DNA of 64,000 nt from Dacryopinax spathularia (GCA_037974965.1 JBBPFI010000002.1:2790001-2854000); one strand, 5' to 3'. Counted from the first letter of the stretch, positions 1 through 12,991 are shown. Translations and numbers: made by a program. The notes: generated by a model not told the origin, from the sequence alone.

Positions 1-3000
1 GCATATGCCGCACAAGAGTCTTGGGTTCAGAACGATACGATCAAGGCGCGCTGAACAGTTTATATCTATGCACCTGACCTTATCGGATATTTAGGCGAAT
101 GTCTTGTTCGGAAGCCCGTATGATGAGGAACGGTACAAGAAAGGTGCGCATCTCATTGTGTCCGCAACGCTCAAATCTAAATATGCCTATTAGTCCTCTA
201 CCAATGCGGTCTCGAGCCCGATTTGGCAATGTTCACTGCAGGAGATGCCACGGAGGTACCTACTGGACGGCCCCAAATACATGTCATGCTTACGTTTCCG
301 CCTAGGTTGGCGAACGCGGACTGACTCTCTCCGGCGGTCAAAAGGTCCGATCATATCTGGTACATCTCGAAACCCATCGGTCTTATCATATATCCAGGCA
401 CGCATCACTCTGGCTAGGGCCGTCTACTCGCCAGCCCAGATCCTTCTGCTCGATGATGTTGTATCTGCTCTGGACGTGCATACAGCGCGTTGGGTGGTTG
501 ACAAATGCTTGCAAGGCGATCTGATCAAGGGTCGAACCGTACTATTGGTTGTAAGTAGCATGTAAAGCCGCGAAGTACAGTCGCTGAGGTTTTCATAGAC
601 GCATGCTGTCGCTTTGATAGCCCCGATCGCCACGAACGTAATATCGCTGAGTGCACATGGCCGCATCATCAGTCAAGGTCCCCTAGAAGCCAGCCTTCGC
701 ACGGACCCAGCGCTCAGGGAGGAACTGAAGGAGAGCGAGATGGCGGAGGAAACGGTTGACACCCTCGCTGGCGATCAACCGAGGGCTGCTGAAGACAAGG
801 GTGCGGCCGGCAAGCTGGTTGTCAAGGAGGAAATGGCTGAAGGAAGGATACGATGGGCGTCAGGTATTTCCATCTCGATCAGAACCCATGGCTTTGGCTG
901 ACCAATTATAGTGAAACTGTTCACTGACGCCTTCGGCGGCCCCTTATATTGGTTGGCTCTGGCATGTGGCTACGTATTCGGGCTAGGACTAGATATTGGG
1001 TAAGCCCTTCCGAATGTTCACCCTTGCTGTTCTGAGTTAGTAAACACAGCGGTACATGGTGGTTGGGCCACTGGTCTTCAGCGTACGAACACCCTACCGG
1101 TCCCGTCAACGTCGTATAGTGAGTTTGGCCACCCAAACCTGTCCAGTCCCTGCTGATGACTTTCTCAAGCTATTTGGCCGTGTTCATCGGCATAGTCACA
1201 TTCCAAGAGATCACCTCGCTTGTCGTTCAAATTGTCCATGCTCTCGTTAGCATCAAAGCCTGTCGTCGTATCCACGACGCACTCTGTGAAAGCGTCTTGG
1301 GCTCGACCTTGCGCTGGATTGATACCACGCCGGTCGGAAGGATCGTGTCGAGATTCACTCAGGTACAACTATTTGCGTGCACCCTCTTGTTCAGCCCACA
1401 TTGACGGTTTCTTCATCAGGATGTGAGAGAAATCGACGGGCCTCTGACCGGCCTCGTGCAAATCCTGCTTAGACAAACGAGTCAGTGAAGTCGCGTATGT
1501 CTGTTGAATTGTTCTGATGTTCCTCAGTCTCCCTCACCATGAAATTTGTGGTTGTCATCGTTGTCTCGCCCATCTTCAGTATTCCAGCTCTCCTTATCGT
1601 GATTCTCGGTATGACCCTTGGGCAAATATACATCGCTGCGCAAATGTGCGTGAAGGTGAGTGGTTTCCGACTGATCACTGAAGCAGTCTGACCTGTGTTC
1701 CGGAACTAGCGTTTGCGGTCGAATTGGCGCTCTCCCGTGTACAATCACCTCAACGCTGCGGTCGCTGGACTCAGTAAGCATAATGAATCGGACTTCTCAT
1801 CGCTTCTGACGCACCATTTCAGTCTCGGTCCGTGCCTATGGTGCTGAAGAGTCATTCAAAGCGGAGCTCAGGAAGCGGGCTGATGCTTATTCACGCCCAT
1901 CGCGGACATTCTATAACCTGAACAGGTGAGATCATGCAGACTTCACAACGCACGGACACGTATTCACACTGACTTAAGATGGATCAATACACGCGCCGAT
2001 CTTCTGGGCGCAGCTTTCTCCTCAGGTCTTGCGGCATATCTCCTCTATGTTAGAGAGCGTATTGGCGCAAGCACGACCGGGGTAAGTCAAAGCTACTTAT
2101 CTGCGCAGCCAGACATACTGACATGTGCCTGCAGTTCAGTGTACGACTTGTCTCTGTAATGAATGGATAACACCTAACCTTGGTTAACAGCTTACAATGG
2201 CAATCGAGTTCTCATCCATGATCCTTTGGTGGGTCCGGGTAGTCAATATGGTTGAGGTCTCGGCGAACAGGTTCGTGCAAAGTTACCCGCGTTCTTTGCT
2301 AATCTTACGACTTGTACCAGCCTGGAACGGATCCGCGACTACCTGGTTATCGACCATGAGCCCGTGCCTTCGGAGAAGGGGAAGCCTCCCGCGTACTGGC
2401 CCTCATCTGGCGCCCTCAAGGTTGAGAAGCTGTCCGCAAGGTATGTCGGCAATCAAGTAGAGAATAACAGATGCTCACAGTGCCTAGGTACTCGCAAGAC
2501 GGTCCTCTTGTGCTGCAGGACATCTCATTCGATATCAAGTCAGGCGAACGCGTTGGTATAGGTACGTACTATCTGGTCAGGCTACGGCATGTTGCTGAGA
2601 CCCTCTCAGTTGGCCGCACGGGGAGCGGCAAGAGCTCTCTGGCATTGTCCCTCCTCCGTCTTATCCCAACCGAGGGCAAAGTTTACTTCGATGGCCGACT
2701 CACCTCTGAACTGAACTTGGATGCGCTCCGCAACAACCTAGCCATCATTCCACAAGAACCAACCCTTATCTCAGGAACTCTGCGATCCAATCTGGATCCA
2801 TATTCCGAGCACGATGATGCCACCCTATACGGCGCTCTGAGAGCCACCGGTCTGCTGACAGAGAGAGGCGCGGCGGATGGCACCAACCTCACGCTGGATA
2901 GTACGGTCGCGAACGCAGGCAGCAACTTCTCTGTAGGACAGCGACAGCTAATCGCCCTCGCCCGTGCCATCATCCGTGGAACGCGTGTGCTCATTTTGGA

Positions 3001-3339
3001 TGAGGCGACCGCCTCGGTTGACGCCGAGACGGATTCGATCATCCAGAACTCTATACGCTCTGAGCTGAAGCATGCTACCTTGTTGACTATTGCCCATCGT
3101 CTACTCACAATCATGGATTACGACAAGATTATGGGTAAGTTCCGCCTATCCCTCATCGCAATCTTGGCCATCTGACTCCTGCCTCAGTTCTTGACGCTGG
3201 CAAACTTGTCGAGTTCGATACCCCTCTGGCGCTGCTAAAGAACGAAAAGAGCTATTTCCGCTCGTTGATTGAGGATAGTGGGGATAAAGAGAATCTGATC
3301 CGGATAGCGGAGAAGGGTCGATCTATTTCTGGATCATAA
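1..3339 (+). CDS. ABCC (MRP-type) ABC transporter, 5'-truncated by window edge
   Basis: C-terminal half or more of a multi-exon full-size ABC exporter; the window opens inside nucleotide-binding domain 1 ([15 protein letters not shown], the Q-loop region). Then come the signature LTLSGGQKA, Walker [13 protein letters not shown], an acidic linker, the second membrane domain ([16 protein letters not shown]), NBD2 Walker [11 protein letters not shown] (about 2610-2640), signature NFSVGQRQ, Walker [13 protein letters not shown], the H-loop TIAHRL, and the stop TAA at 3337-3339. Introns are about 45-60 nt and almost all GT-AG. The first visible intron (47-92) has no GT available and would need a GC donor (gcgcgc); apart from this the frame is intact. 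The gene is a tandem paralogue of the transporter at 5498-11765 and shares most intron positions with it. Family role (known): ATP-driven export of amphipathic anions, conjugates or drugs across plasma or vacuolar membranes; the substrate is not inferable. Confidence 0.9.
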
Positions 3340-3894
3340 AAAATAGGACGGAAGACCACGGAAAGCATATTGGATGCTGTAACCACGCACGTTCGACATC
3401 TGGGATCATAGACATTGCTGTATATCCCTACAAGTTAATGCGTACCTTCCTTGTGTTGGTTATAAGATTCTGCGGCGTTCTCGATGAGCAGGCCGCCGAG
3501 AGCACCTGACTTGCGGTTGGCGTGAGTCATCGGCCCGCGTCCCAGATCCATTCTCATGAGATCCGATGACTCTCACCAACGCACTCCTTGCGAACGTCTC
3601 CCTCAGAGAATTGTCGGCATAGGAGTACGCTGAGGATCAGAACTAAGGGATGCCGGCCTTGTCAGCTGGGCGCCGAGTGATCTTGGCGATGTTGCGGACT
3701 GATGCGGTACCCGCAGGTTAGACAACCCTAACTCCTTATGCTGCCTTCCTTGATCCGCAACATCGAGGAGCAAACTGCATAAATGGCCTCCAACTTAGCT
3801 GACCATTGGCATGAGCAAACTGTACCTCTGCAATCATCGCCTACATAACTTGACCTACGTCTCGCAAGCTATTAGCCATTGTCCTCTACGAAAC
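3340..3894. promoter_or_regulatory. Intergenic region with a 21-bp inverted repeat containing an AP-1/Gcn4 site
   Basis: This region is the 3' flank of the first ABC gene and the upstream region of the methyltransferase gene. It contains an imperfect inverted repeat: the left arm at 3513-3533 ends GTGAGTCATCGG, the right arm is at 3563-3582 (CCGATGACTCTCACCAACGC), and the loop is about 29 nt. The left arm carries a perfect TGAGTCA (3523-3529), 366 bp upstream of the methyltransferase ATG; the right arm has a one-base variant. The regulatory role is inferred. Confidence 0.4.
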
Positions 3895-4851
3895 ATGCCT
3901 GACCCGACGAACGTTACCCCTGCTGCGACTGCCGCCGGACAACCAATGTGGCAACAGCATCACAGCGATGAGATGCGCAAAGCCGGCGAGATCATCACCG
4001 GCAAGTTCGCCGACCTCCTCCTGAACGCCGTTGGGCTGCCTCCTCCCGCTGGGGAGACGCCAGAGCTGACGATCTTCGATAATGCTTGCGGGTCGGGCGT
4101 GGTCACTGTTCACTTGCTTGAGGGCATGAATGAGGAACAGAGGAAGAGAACGAAGATACTTTGTGGAGATATCCAGCAGAGCATGCTGGATTATGTGACC
4201 AAGAAGGTCAAGGAGGAGAAGTGGGAGAATGTCGAGGTGAAGTTCGTTGACGCTCAGGTGCGTAGTCCGTTCCCTGCTGCATGGTCTGCAAGCTAATATC
4301 CGTGATAGGATACAAAGCTCCCCTCGGATCATTATACTCACGTCTTCTCGGCATTCGCGCTTATGCTGGTGCCCAAGCCGCTCGATATGCTGAAGGAGAT
4401 CCGCCGTGTCCTCGTTCCAGGCGGAGTGAACGCCCTCACGACATGGAATAGAGTCGGCTACCTCCCGCTCGTCAAGAACGCCTTCGCTGCCGTACCCAAC
4501 TGTCCTCCATTCCCGGACGAAGAACAGCTGATGAACTTCATGGGTACCGGCCGCTGGCTCGACCCCCAATTCCTCCACAAGCAGATGGAGGAACAGGGGT
4601 TCGTGGACGTCAAGGTCGAAGTGAAAGAGACGATGTCAAGGATCGAGAGCCCCGCCGCGTTCGTCTCCATGTTCGGGGACATGTTTGTGGGCTTGGCTAC
4701 AAAGTGGTTCACGGACGAGCAGAAGAAAGAGTTTGCGCCGAAGATCAAGCAGACTCTGCTCCAGCAGCTGCAGGAGGAGTATGGAGAGGGGAAGCCGTGG
4801 GATTTGTCCATGACTGCCAATATTGTCACTTGCCGTAAGCCAAAGAACTAG
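3895..4851 (+). CDS. Class I SAM-dependent methyltransferase
   Basis: Two exons (3895-4257 and 4309-4851; GT-AG intron, phase 0) give 301 residues. Glycine-rich motif I reads IFDNACGSGVVTVHLL (residues about 60-75), the acidic loop is LCGDIQQSML, and a post-motif region reads LVPKPLDMLKEIRRVLVPGG. This layout is typical of the UbiE/LaeA-like Rossmann methyltransferases common in fungal genomes. No signal peptide or membrane segment is seen, so it is probably cytosolic. The start MPDPTN was chosen because the conserved fold begins soon after it; an in-frame ATG at 3811 would add 28 residues of low-complexity sequence. The gene sits between two ABCC exporters in the same orientation, a context seen in metabolite modification and efflux loci. 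The acceptor substrate cannot be told. Confidence 0.85.
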
Positions 4852-5497
4852 GTGAGCGAGCAGGAACCCTGTTAGGTGTACACTATGTCAACGAGATCCT
4901 TGTACTTCTGAGAAATAACTAACGAAAGTTCAAATCGTACGATCGTGTGCAACCTCAGTCCAGCGATCGCAGTGGACTTTGTTCGGCCATAGACAAAACT
5001 ACTCGTACTTTGTAGGGGTCGGTCCCTGGTTGTCCTTGACAACCGCGCCCCACATGTACATTCAGCATCAGACGTTGTCGACTGAATAGCAGTTCCAGAA
5101 CCCCGCGTCTTGCGCCCTGTTTCAGCAACGTACTTGCCCATTTATAGAGGACGACACCCACGCGTACAGACGGCCAGGTTCGACCGGCAGGTCTGGTGTG
5201 GCATACGTAGGGCTTTGAGCTGCTTGATAAGACTACAAATCGCAGTTCTCATCAGTAGAACAAGGTTATGCGGTATTTGTATGCGGAGCTTCAGTCGCAT
5301 GGATGAGGTCGTGAGTGTCCATGTGCATCTCGGCGAGGGTCACCCTGAGTGGACAGCGAGGCAAACGTCGAGATGGATTGGAAGATTGGCGTCAGATGAA
5401 AGACAAAAAGTAGAAGCGCGAGAGCGGTCGTCAGACTTTGTCTTTGCCCCTCATAAGTCGGACGCAGTCGAGGCAAGAAGACTGACTGCCCAACAAA
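4852..5497. other. Intergenic region, promoter of the second ABC gene
   Basis: No convincing gene. An open frame at 5110-5694 overlaps the start of the ABC gene in another frame, has an unstructured Arg/Ala/Ser-rich composition and no domain, and was not accepted. The region presumably holds the 3' end of the methyltransferase transcript and the promoter and leader of the transporter gene. Confidence 0.4.
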
Positions 5498-8400
5498 ATG
5501 ATGCTGCCGGTCGAGGTGCTCGCCGTCGACGGCGTCGCGTGTCCCCTGCACGCCGTCTTGCTCGACGCGCGACTGCTACCTGCCTATACGTCAGCCCTAT
5601 CTCTGCTGCTTCTGCTCGGCCGGCCCTTGTTCAGAGCAAACAAGCCAGACGTCAAGCCCCTTGCCGCAGAGGAAGGGCGAAAATCGATCACTGAGCGAGT
5701 AAACGACTTCGTCAAAGCGCGAGGAGGATGGGTCGTCTACGCGTTCAACATCACGCGTGTGCTGGGGACGAGCGCACTCGTTGGGCTCACCATTGTGGCG
5801 GTGGTGCTTAGCAGTGGGCAGAGAAAAGAAGAGATCAGCGGGTCTACCCAGATCCTGTTAGGAGGTGGAAGGAGATGGGATGGGATGTGGGACTGTACGG
5901 GGCGCGCTGAAGTTGGGCTGTTGGTTGCATACGTGCGTGCTGCTCCGATTTCATATATGTTTGGGCTGAGGAGAACATCAGGTATATGCCACCACACTAT
6001 CCCTGGCCGCAATTCTCCTGCCAGGCCGTATCCGTGCGACTTGCTCGTTTCACGCCTCTGTGCTGCTGTTCCTGCAATTTCTCGTGTTCGTCTGGCGGAA
6101 CCTGCTCCCTTTGACAACATACGCCGGGATACCGGCAGACGGAACTCTACCCTGGCTTACCTGGACTCGTGGAGCGTTCCTCACGTTGGTCGGTCTCCTC
6201 CTTCCCGCATTCGTGCCCCGGGTATACGTGCCATACGACCCGTCGCACCCTGCGTCTACTCCAGCACCCGAGCAGACCGCCTCCATATTCAACTTCCTGT
6301 TCTTCGTCTTCCTCGAACCGCTTGTCCTGAAAGCATGGCGTCTCCCCTCCCTGCCCTACGAGATGCTCCCTCCTCTGCCCGATACAGACTGGAGCGACAA
6401 CCTCCGTCTCCGAACAATGGACGCGCTTGACCCCATCCGTCGCCGAGAGCTCGGCAAAAAGGACCGTCATCTCTTCTTCGGCCTCACCGAGATCTTCTAC
6501 AAAGACTGGATTAACATGGCCCTCTCCCTAATGATGCAAGTCCTGGTTGGATTCATGGGCCCCATCGGGGTCAACCGGCTCTTGACGTATATGGAAAACG
6601 GCGGCGAGGGCGCGATCGTAAGGCCTTGGGTCTGGATCGCGTTCATCTTCCTTGCGCCGATGCTCAACTCGATCGCGCTCAACTTGTATAGTTTTACGGC
6701 GACGAGGATGGCGGTCCAGGCGGAGAGCATCCTCACGCAGCTTATCTTTGAGCATGCGCTGCGCGTTCGGTTGACGGATGAGACGCCTATCGCTTCTTCG
6801 GCTGTGACATCCACTGAAACTGAGTCGACTGGTCCTTCCAACGAAGCGGTCGCCGCTGCCGCTGCACTTGCTCGAACAGAAGGGTCAACAGGAACCGAGG
6901 CGGAGACACTCGCAGAAGTGGAGACTCTCGTCGCAGACAGCGATCCGGCGGCCATCGACTCCTCAGCCAACGAATCAAGCAAAGACAAGAAAGACGACCA
7001 GCCCGCAACAGCGACGACCACAGCCCTTCACCTCTCAGGCAAGCTCAACAACCTCTTCGGAACCGACATAGCAAACTGCCTTGGCGGAAAAGACTTCCTC
7101 GTCATGGTCGTCAACTGCCCGTTCGAGGCGGTCGTGTGCGCATGCTTTTTGTGGATGATCCTTGACTGGGCTGCGGTGGTCGGGATGGTGTTCATCATTA
7201 TCACGCTGCCGGTTCCTATGTTGATCGGAAGTATGATGCAAGGTACGCAGGAAAAGCTGATGGAGGCGAAGGATGCGAGGGTGCAGACTGTCACCGAATG
7301 CAAGTATTGCCTGCTTGGGATACACACCATCTGATGATGGGAATAGCTATCGGCATCATCCGCATGATCAAGATGTTTGCCTGGGAGCCGCTGGTGAAGA
7401 ACAAGATTTCCGAACAGAGGAAGCAGGAGGTCAAGTATATTCGACGGAACAAGATTCTCAATATCGTCAATAACGAAGTGACGTACGTGTCGGTCATCCT
7501 CACCCATGTTCCTCCCGCTGACTTGTGACGTGCAGGGGCATGTTGCCGATGATTACGATGATCATTACCTATGCCTTCTACGTGCGTAAACAAGGGGTCT
7601 AATTCACCTACGATGCTAAGACTGGAGTAGACGCTCGTCCTCGGGAAACCGCTTGACGGTGAGTAGCCGCCGGCAGTATACAGAAGCGAAGCTGATTGGC
7701 GATCAGCTGCCCGCGTCTTCTCAAGCGCACCCGTCTTTGACACTTTGAGAGGAGACATGCTCAATATGGTCATGTTGCTTGGCGGTCTCGTCCAAGGTGA
7801 GATAGGCCAAGCCGTTGAGGATTTAAACATTTGCTCATTCGAATTTAGCCAAAGTATCGCTTGACCGTATTACGAATTTCCTTGGCTCGGTATGCACAAC
7901 CGTTCCTTCCTCAGTGTCAAGCTAAAACATAGAATTGCTGCAGAGCCTTCTTCTCGATAGATACCGAAAGACTGGGACGGACGAGCCGGATGTTGCAGTA
8001 CAGAGCCCTGAAGAAAATGTCGTCGGATTCCATAACGCTACCTTCACGTGGCTGGACACTACCGATCAGCCCTCTTTGCCCGGTCACAGGAATTTCCGGC
8101 TCCACATCGATGACCTGATATTCAAGAGCGGAGAGGTCAACCTCATCATCGGGTATGTGAATCTGCTTGTCAGAAGGGTCCCTTTGTAATGTGTTCTCTT
8201 ACGTGCCGAAAAGACCCACTGGCTGTGGGAAGACTTCAATCCTTCTGGCTTTGCTTGGCGAAATGCACTTCGTGCCGGAGGGAGTCGATTCCTGGTATAG
8301 CCTACCACGGAGCCGCGGAGTTGCCTATGCCGCGCAAGAATCTTGGGTCCAGAATGACACTATTCGTGTATGTCGACTGTCCTCAGATCCTGGTCCTCCC

Positions 8401-11400
8401 TCATGCAAGGCGAGCAGGCGAACATCCTCTTCGGTTGTCCATATGACGAGGCTCGCTACAAGAAAGGCAAGCTCCGCTAAGCAGACCTTGACGATGACTG
8501 ATCACCTGTTCCCAGTGATATACCAGTGTGGTCTCGAACCTGACATTGCCATGTTCGCAGCAGGGGACGAAACTGAAGTATGTATACTGGTACGAATCCT
8601 GCAAAACGATATTGACTGCTATGCCTAGGTTGGAGAGCGGGGTCTCACACTATCCGGCGGTCAGAGGGTAAGGGCCCCATTTCGACAAAAACGAGCGTGG
8701 CTGAACCGCACAACAGGCTCGAGTGACGCTTGCCCGCGCAGTCTACTCGCGGGCTCGAATCTTGCTGCTTGACGATGTGCTCTCGGCGTTGGATGCGCAT
8801 ACGACTGCCTGGGTTGTCGAAAACTGCTTGCAGGGCGATCTCATAAGTGGTCGAACTGTCATCCTCGTGGTAAGGCTGCTCAGGAAGCGAGAAAGCCGGA
8901 GCTAAGGTTTCTGCCCTCAGACGCACGCTGCCCAAGCTATAAGAGCGCCAGTTGCAAAGAACATTATTTCACTGAATAGTCGTGGCGAGATAATCAGTCA
9001 AGGCCCAGTGACCTCTGAACTGGTCTTCGATCCTTCCTTGAAAAAGGAGCTCGATCAAGACAAAACTGCTCTCAAAGAGGAGTCCGAGGACCACAAGGGT
9101 GAACAAGATCAGACGGCAGACGGCAAACTGGTGTTAGAGGAAGAGATGACTGAAGGGCGCATACGATTGGCAACTGGTAAGAAAACCACTGTGCAGAGTA
9201 TTGCTTCTAACGGGCATAGCGAAACTATTCACCGATGCATACGGCGGCCCCATGTTCTGGGTGGTATTGCTGGCTGGCTATACTATCGCAATTTGTAGTG
9301 ATATTGGGTATTGGAAAATATTTCGCTCAAGAGATTGTTGCTGATGGCCGAACCAGAGCGACCTGGTGGCTTGGCCACTGGGCACAAGCGTACGAGATGC
9401 GGACCGGCACAGTTGACGTACCATAGTGGGTTCCCTAGTGCCATTATGACGAATATCAGCAACTGACGACATCTCACAGTTATCTCCTTCTCTATATTGG
9501 GATCGTATGCGTCCAAGAAACCGCCTGGTTCGTTATGCAATCCTTCTATGCAGTGGCCAGTGCCAGAGCCTGCGCATACGTCCACGAAGTACTTTCTAAA
9601 AGCGTCTTTGGAGCGACTCTCCGCTGGATCGACACCACTCCAGTGGGCCGGATTATGTCTCGCTTCACCGGCGTACGTGCTGTGCACTGCAAAAGGCAAT
9701 GCGAAATTGACTCGATGTCTATCTAGAACATGTCTGAGTTCGATGGCGGTCTTTCCAGTCTGGTGGAGATCATCGTCAGGACGACTAGTGAGTTCCTTTC
9801 CTATGGCCGCGTCACTCATCTGACATTGCACCCAGTCTCCCTTGTCATGAGGCTGGTTGTGATCCTCTACGTCTCGCCGATCTACGGCTTCCCAAGTGCC
9901 TTGATCCTCGTCCTTGGTTTCGGCTTGGGACAGCTGTATATCCACGTGCAAATGTCGTCGAGGGTGAGTAACGTGGCTGCGCTTTCCGCGGGCGTCGCTA
10001 AGATCCCCCACAGCGTCTTCGGTCAAACTACCGGTCTCCGCTATTCAGCCATTTGGGAGCAGCGGTTGCCGGATTGGGTGAGCTCTCCTTTGCTAACCTG
10101 TTCGTACATCTCATTGACAGGCACATAGTCTCTGTCCGAGCATACGGCGCCGAAGAAGCGTTCAAAGTCGAGCTGCGAAAACGAGCGGATGCCTACTCTC
10201 GCCCCTCGCGAACGTTCTACAACCTCTCAAAGTTGGTCCAAAGGATCGTACCTCCCAGTTCATATCTGACAGATGTTGGCTAGATGGGTTTCCACAAGGA
10301 CCGATTTCCTGAGGGCGACGTTCTCGGCTGGCCTCGCTGCTTATCTCCTGTATGTTCGACGGGACGTGGGCGCGAGTACTACGGGGGTGCGTAATATCCC
10401 CAGTGGCCGTCCGGGAATGACAATTCATACTGACATGATCTACAGTTCAGTGTACGAATGATCTGCCTGACACTGGAAGGTGATGAAACTGATCATGTTT
10501 ACTAGCTCGCCATGGCGATGGAGTTCTCGTACTCGATCCTCGAATGGGTACGCTACGCGAACATGGTAGAACTGGCCGCGAACAGGTGCGTCTCTCTATC
10601 TCTGCTTGATACTCTCTGACACGACCATAATTAGCTTGGAACGGATCCGGGACTATCTTGTCGTCGAGCATGAACCCGAGCCGACGGAAAGCGGTAAACC
10701 ACCCGCTTACTGGCCAGCGTCAGGCGCGATCAGGGTCAAGAATCTGTCTGCTAGGCGAGTCTGCTCGTTGTCGGCCCGCTACCGCTCCTTATGTTTGTGC
10801 AGGTATTCGAAAGACGGCCCCCTCGTGCTGCAAGGCATCTCCTTTGAGATCAAATCCGGCGAGCGCATCGGAATCGGTAAGCCACCCCACCTCTCCCCTC
10901 TCATACCCAGCTAACCACCCTCAGTCGGCCGTACCGGCAGCGGGAAGACCTCCCTCGCCCTCGCCCTCCTCCGCCTAATCCCAACCGACGGCCAAGTCCA
11001 CTTCGACAACCTCCTAACCACCTCGATCAACCTCGATGCACTCCGGTCAAACCTCGCTATTATCCCCCAAGAGCCTACGTTGCTCTCGGGCACGATCCGG
11101 ACGAATTTGGACCCGTATGGGCAGCATGACGATGCGGTGCTGTATGCTGCTCTGAAGGCGTGCGGTCTCATCCGCTCTGCCTCTTCTTCCACCCCCAGTA
11201 CCAGTACCAGCTCGAGCTCCGCCCCTGTGTCCACTGCAGGTGATAGGAACAAAATAACACTCGACACGCCCGTCTCCCACGCCGGGCAAAACTTCTCAAC
11301 AGGCGAGCGTCAGCTCATCGCCCTCGCCCGCGCTATCCTCCGCGGGACAAAAGCGTTGATATTGGACGAAGCGACCGCTTCTGTGGACAGTGAGACGGAT

Positions 11401-11765
11401 TCGTTGATCCAGGGGACGATTAGACGGGAATTGGGAGGGGCGACGTTATTGACTGTTGCGCATCGGTTGGGGACTGTGGTGGATTATGATCGGATCCTTG
11501 GTGCGTCTGGGCTCTATCTTTCATCTTCCATCTTCCATCTTCCCCCCCCCCACCCCCACCCCCACCCCTCTCCTTCCCTTGTACCCTAGCAGGAAGGGGT
11601 AAGCTGATATGTAGTGGTGTAGTGCTCGACGCGGGCAAAGTAGTGGAATTCGACACCCCCTGGAACCTGCTCCAGAACGAGACGAGCTACTTCCGTTCCC
11701 TGGTAGAGAGTAGCGGGGATAAGGACAAGTTGTGGAGTATGGCGGAGAAGGGTCGTACGGACTAA
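5498..11765 (+). CDS. ABCC (MRP-type) ABC transporter, complete
   Basis: Complete full-size exporter gene with more than 20 exons. Exons placed by phase include 5498-5932, 5982-7299, 7347-7482, 7536-7581, 7631-7658, 7707-7796, 7849-7889, 7944-8152, 8214-8367, 8418-8466, 8516-8577, 8629-8667, 8717-8869 and 8921-9176; the stop is TAA at 11763-11765. The N-terminus has extra hydrophobic segments (TMD0-like). Membrane domain 1 follows, with a Ser/Thr/Glu-rich insert around 6790-7010. NBD1 has Walker [10 protein letters not shown] split by an intron, signature LTLSGGQRA and Walker [13 protein letters not shown]. Then come membrane domain 2 and NBD2 ([30 protein letters not shown]). Introns 7300-7346 and 8467-8515 use GC donors (gcaagt, gcaagc). 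The intron near 11500-11630 holds a C-rich microsatellite. The gene is a paralogue of the truncated gene at 1-3339; both may serve export of related compounds, which is inference. Confidence 0.93.
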
Positions 11766-12441
11766 CAACAAGTTGGGCAGGCGGCATCGACCGTGTAGTG
11801 CGTAGAGATGAGGTGGGGCGATGAATGCCATAAAAATCAATAGAGAGGAATATCGATAGGTAGGATGAGAATTGGATGAAGCTTGTTAGAGAACGATGTG
11901 GAACGCGCGGGCTTGGAAGGCGAGGAGACCATGCAGAGCGACAGAGTGCGGGACTGAAAGGGCGGAGGAGTCATCGGCTCAGGACCTGGCGCAGTAAGAG
12001 CCCGAAGTGAGGGAAGTTGATGAACGGGCTTCAAGTTCTGTAGACGATGGTCCCCTTCTTTTCTCAAGGATCGGCATGCAGAACGCAGTGCATCACCCTA
12101 AGAAGCAGGGATGCAAGACGGGGGCGGGAGGTTGCCCGCTATATCCACCAGCGAGCTGAAGAGCGAGCGGGAGGGGAGCGGGCGCGCAAGCACGGCCAAG
12201 TTGAGCGATGGCGCAGTGGGAGGTGGAGGCCGCGCATCGCCAAGCTGGGATTAGATCAAGCTCAAGACGCGCATGATGGCAAACCGGGCGGGGGGCGGGG
12301 ATCGATAAGCGGTCTGCTGCGCATCGCCTGAACCGAGCTTCTGGGACACATAGGGCGGGAGGAAGCTCGTCGACGGCGGGGTGTTGCTCACTGCCAGCAA
12401 GCACGCCAAGCTCGAGAGCGGGCAGGAGCAGAGCGTACTTA
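11766..12441. other. Intergenic region
   Basis: This is the 3' flank of the ABC gene followed by GC-rich, purine-rich sequence. Frames in this stretch (for example 12047-12331) have no recognisable domain and biased composition. No gene is called. Confidence 0.4.
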
Positions 12442-12451
12442 CTTAGGCGGC
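12442..12451. repeat. Target-site duplication, left copy (right copy 12992-13001)
   Basis: The direct repeat CTTAGGCGGC lies immediately outside both TIRs of the MITE-like element. The perfect match indicates a fairly recent insertion. Confidence 0.8.
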
Positions 12452-12991
12452 GGGTGATTTCCTCGGATGCCTTCCAGCGCAGACGAAATTCTCCGGATGC
12501 CCTTGAGTGTCCGAAATTCCTGTAATGCCCTTGCGTTAAGATGCCGCTCTTGCAGCTACACGTATAAGTGGACATGAACAGGGCAAAAGTAGCGCTCAAA
12601 ACTATGATAAGCCCTAAATAAAAGTAGTTGGCTCAATACCGTGCAAACACTTTTACTTCACGCTAGCTTAACGGACTTTGCTTCTTAATGCTTTTAGTGC
12701 AGTTATGTGAGTGTCACCAAAAGTTATACCTAACCTCTTGTCAAGTACTCCTTATTTGGTCTTAATGAAATGGGACCGCGCAACAAATAGCGCTATGCAG
12801 GATATGGGCGATAGGGCTGCTTTCGTGATTTTCTGGCAGCACTGACATTTATCGATTGTTTATGTCCGCTTATCGTCTAGACATAAGCATAAGAGCGGCA
12901 ACTTAGGGCAAGGGCATTACAGGAATTTCGGACACTCGAGGGCATGCGTGGAATTTCGTCTGCGCCGGAGGGGTATCCGAGGAAATCGCCC
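12452..12991. mobile_element. Non-autonomous TIR transposon (MITE-like), 540 bp
   Basis: The left terminal inverted repeat at 12452-12551 begins GGGTGATTTCCTCGGAT. The right one at 12891-12991 reads, on the complementary strand, GGGCGATTTCCTCGGAT and stays alignable for about 100 bp with few mismatches and small indels. Both ends are flanked by the same 10-bp sequence CTTAGGCGGC (12442-12451 and 12992-13001), a target-site duplication. Each TIR is built from about three imperfect 28-bp units carrying GAAATTC and ATGCCCTT. The roughly 340-bp interior is AT-rich, unlike its surroundings, and has no coding capacity. Long TIRs starting with GGG and a 9-11 bp duplication fit Mutator-like elements (family knowledge); the superfamily assignment is inference. 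Confidence 0.85.

Noticed and set aside
5110-5694. 194-codon frame overlapping the start of the second ABC gene
   Set aside because: Overlaps the well-supported ABC N-terminus in another frame and has low-information Arg/Ala-rich composition with no domain.
11541-11575. C-rich run with CCCCCA units as a possible regulatory or telomere-like repeat
   Set aside because: Lies within an intron of the ABC gene and is an ordinary short microsatellite; too short and irregular for a telomeric tract.
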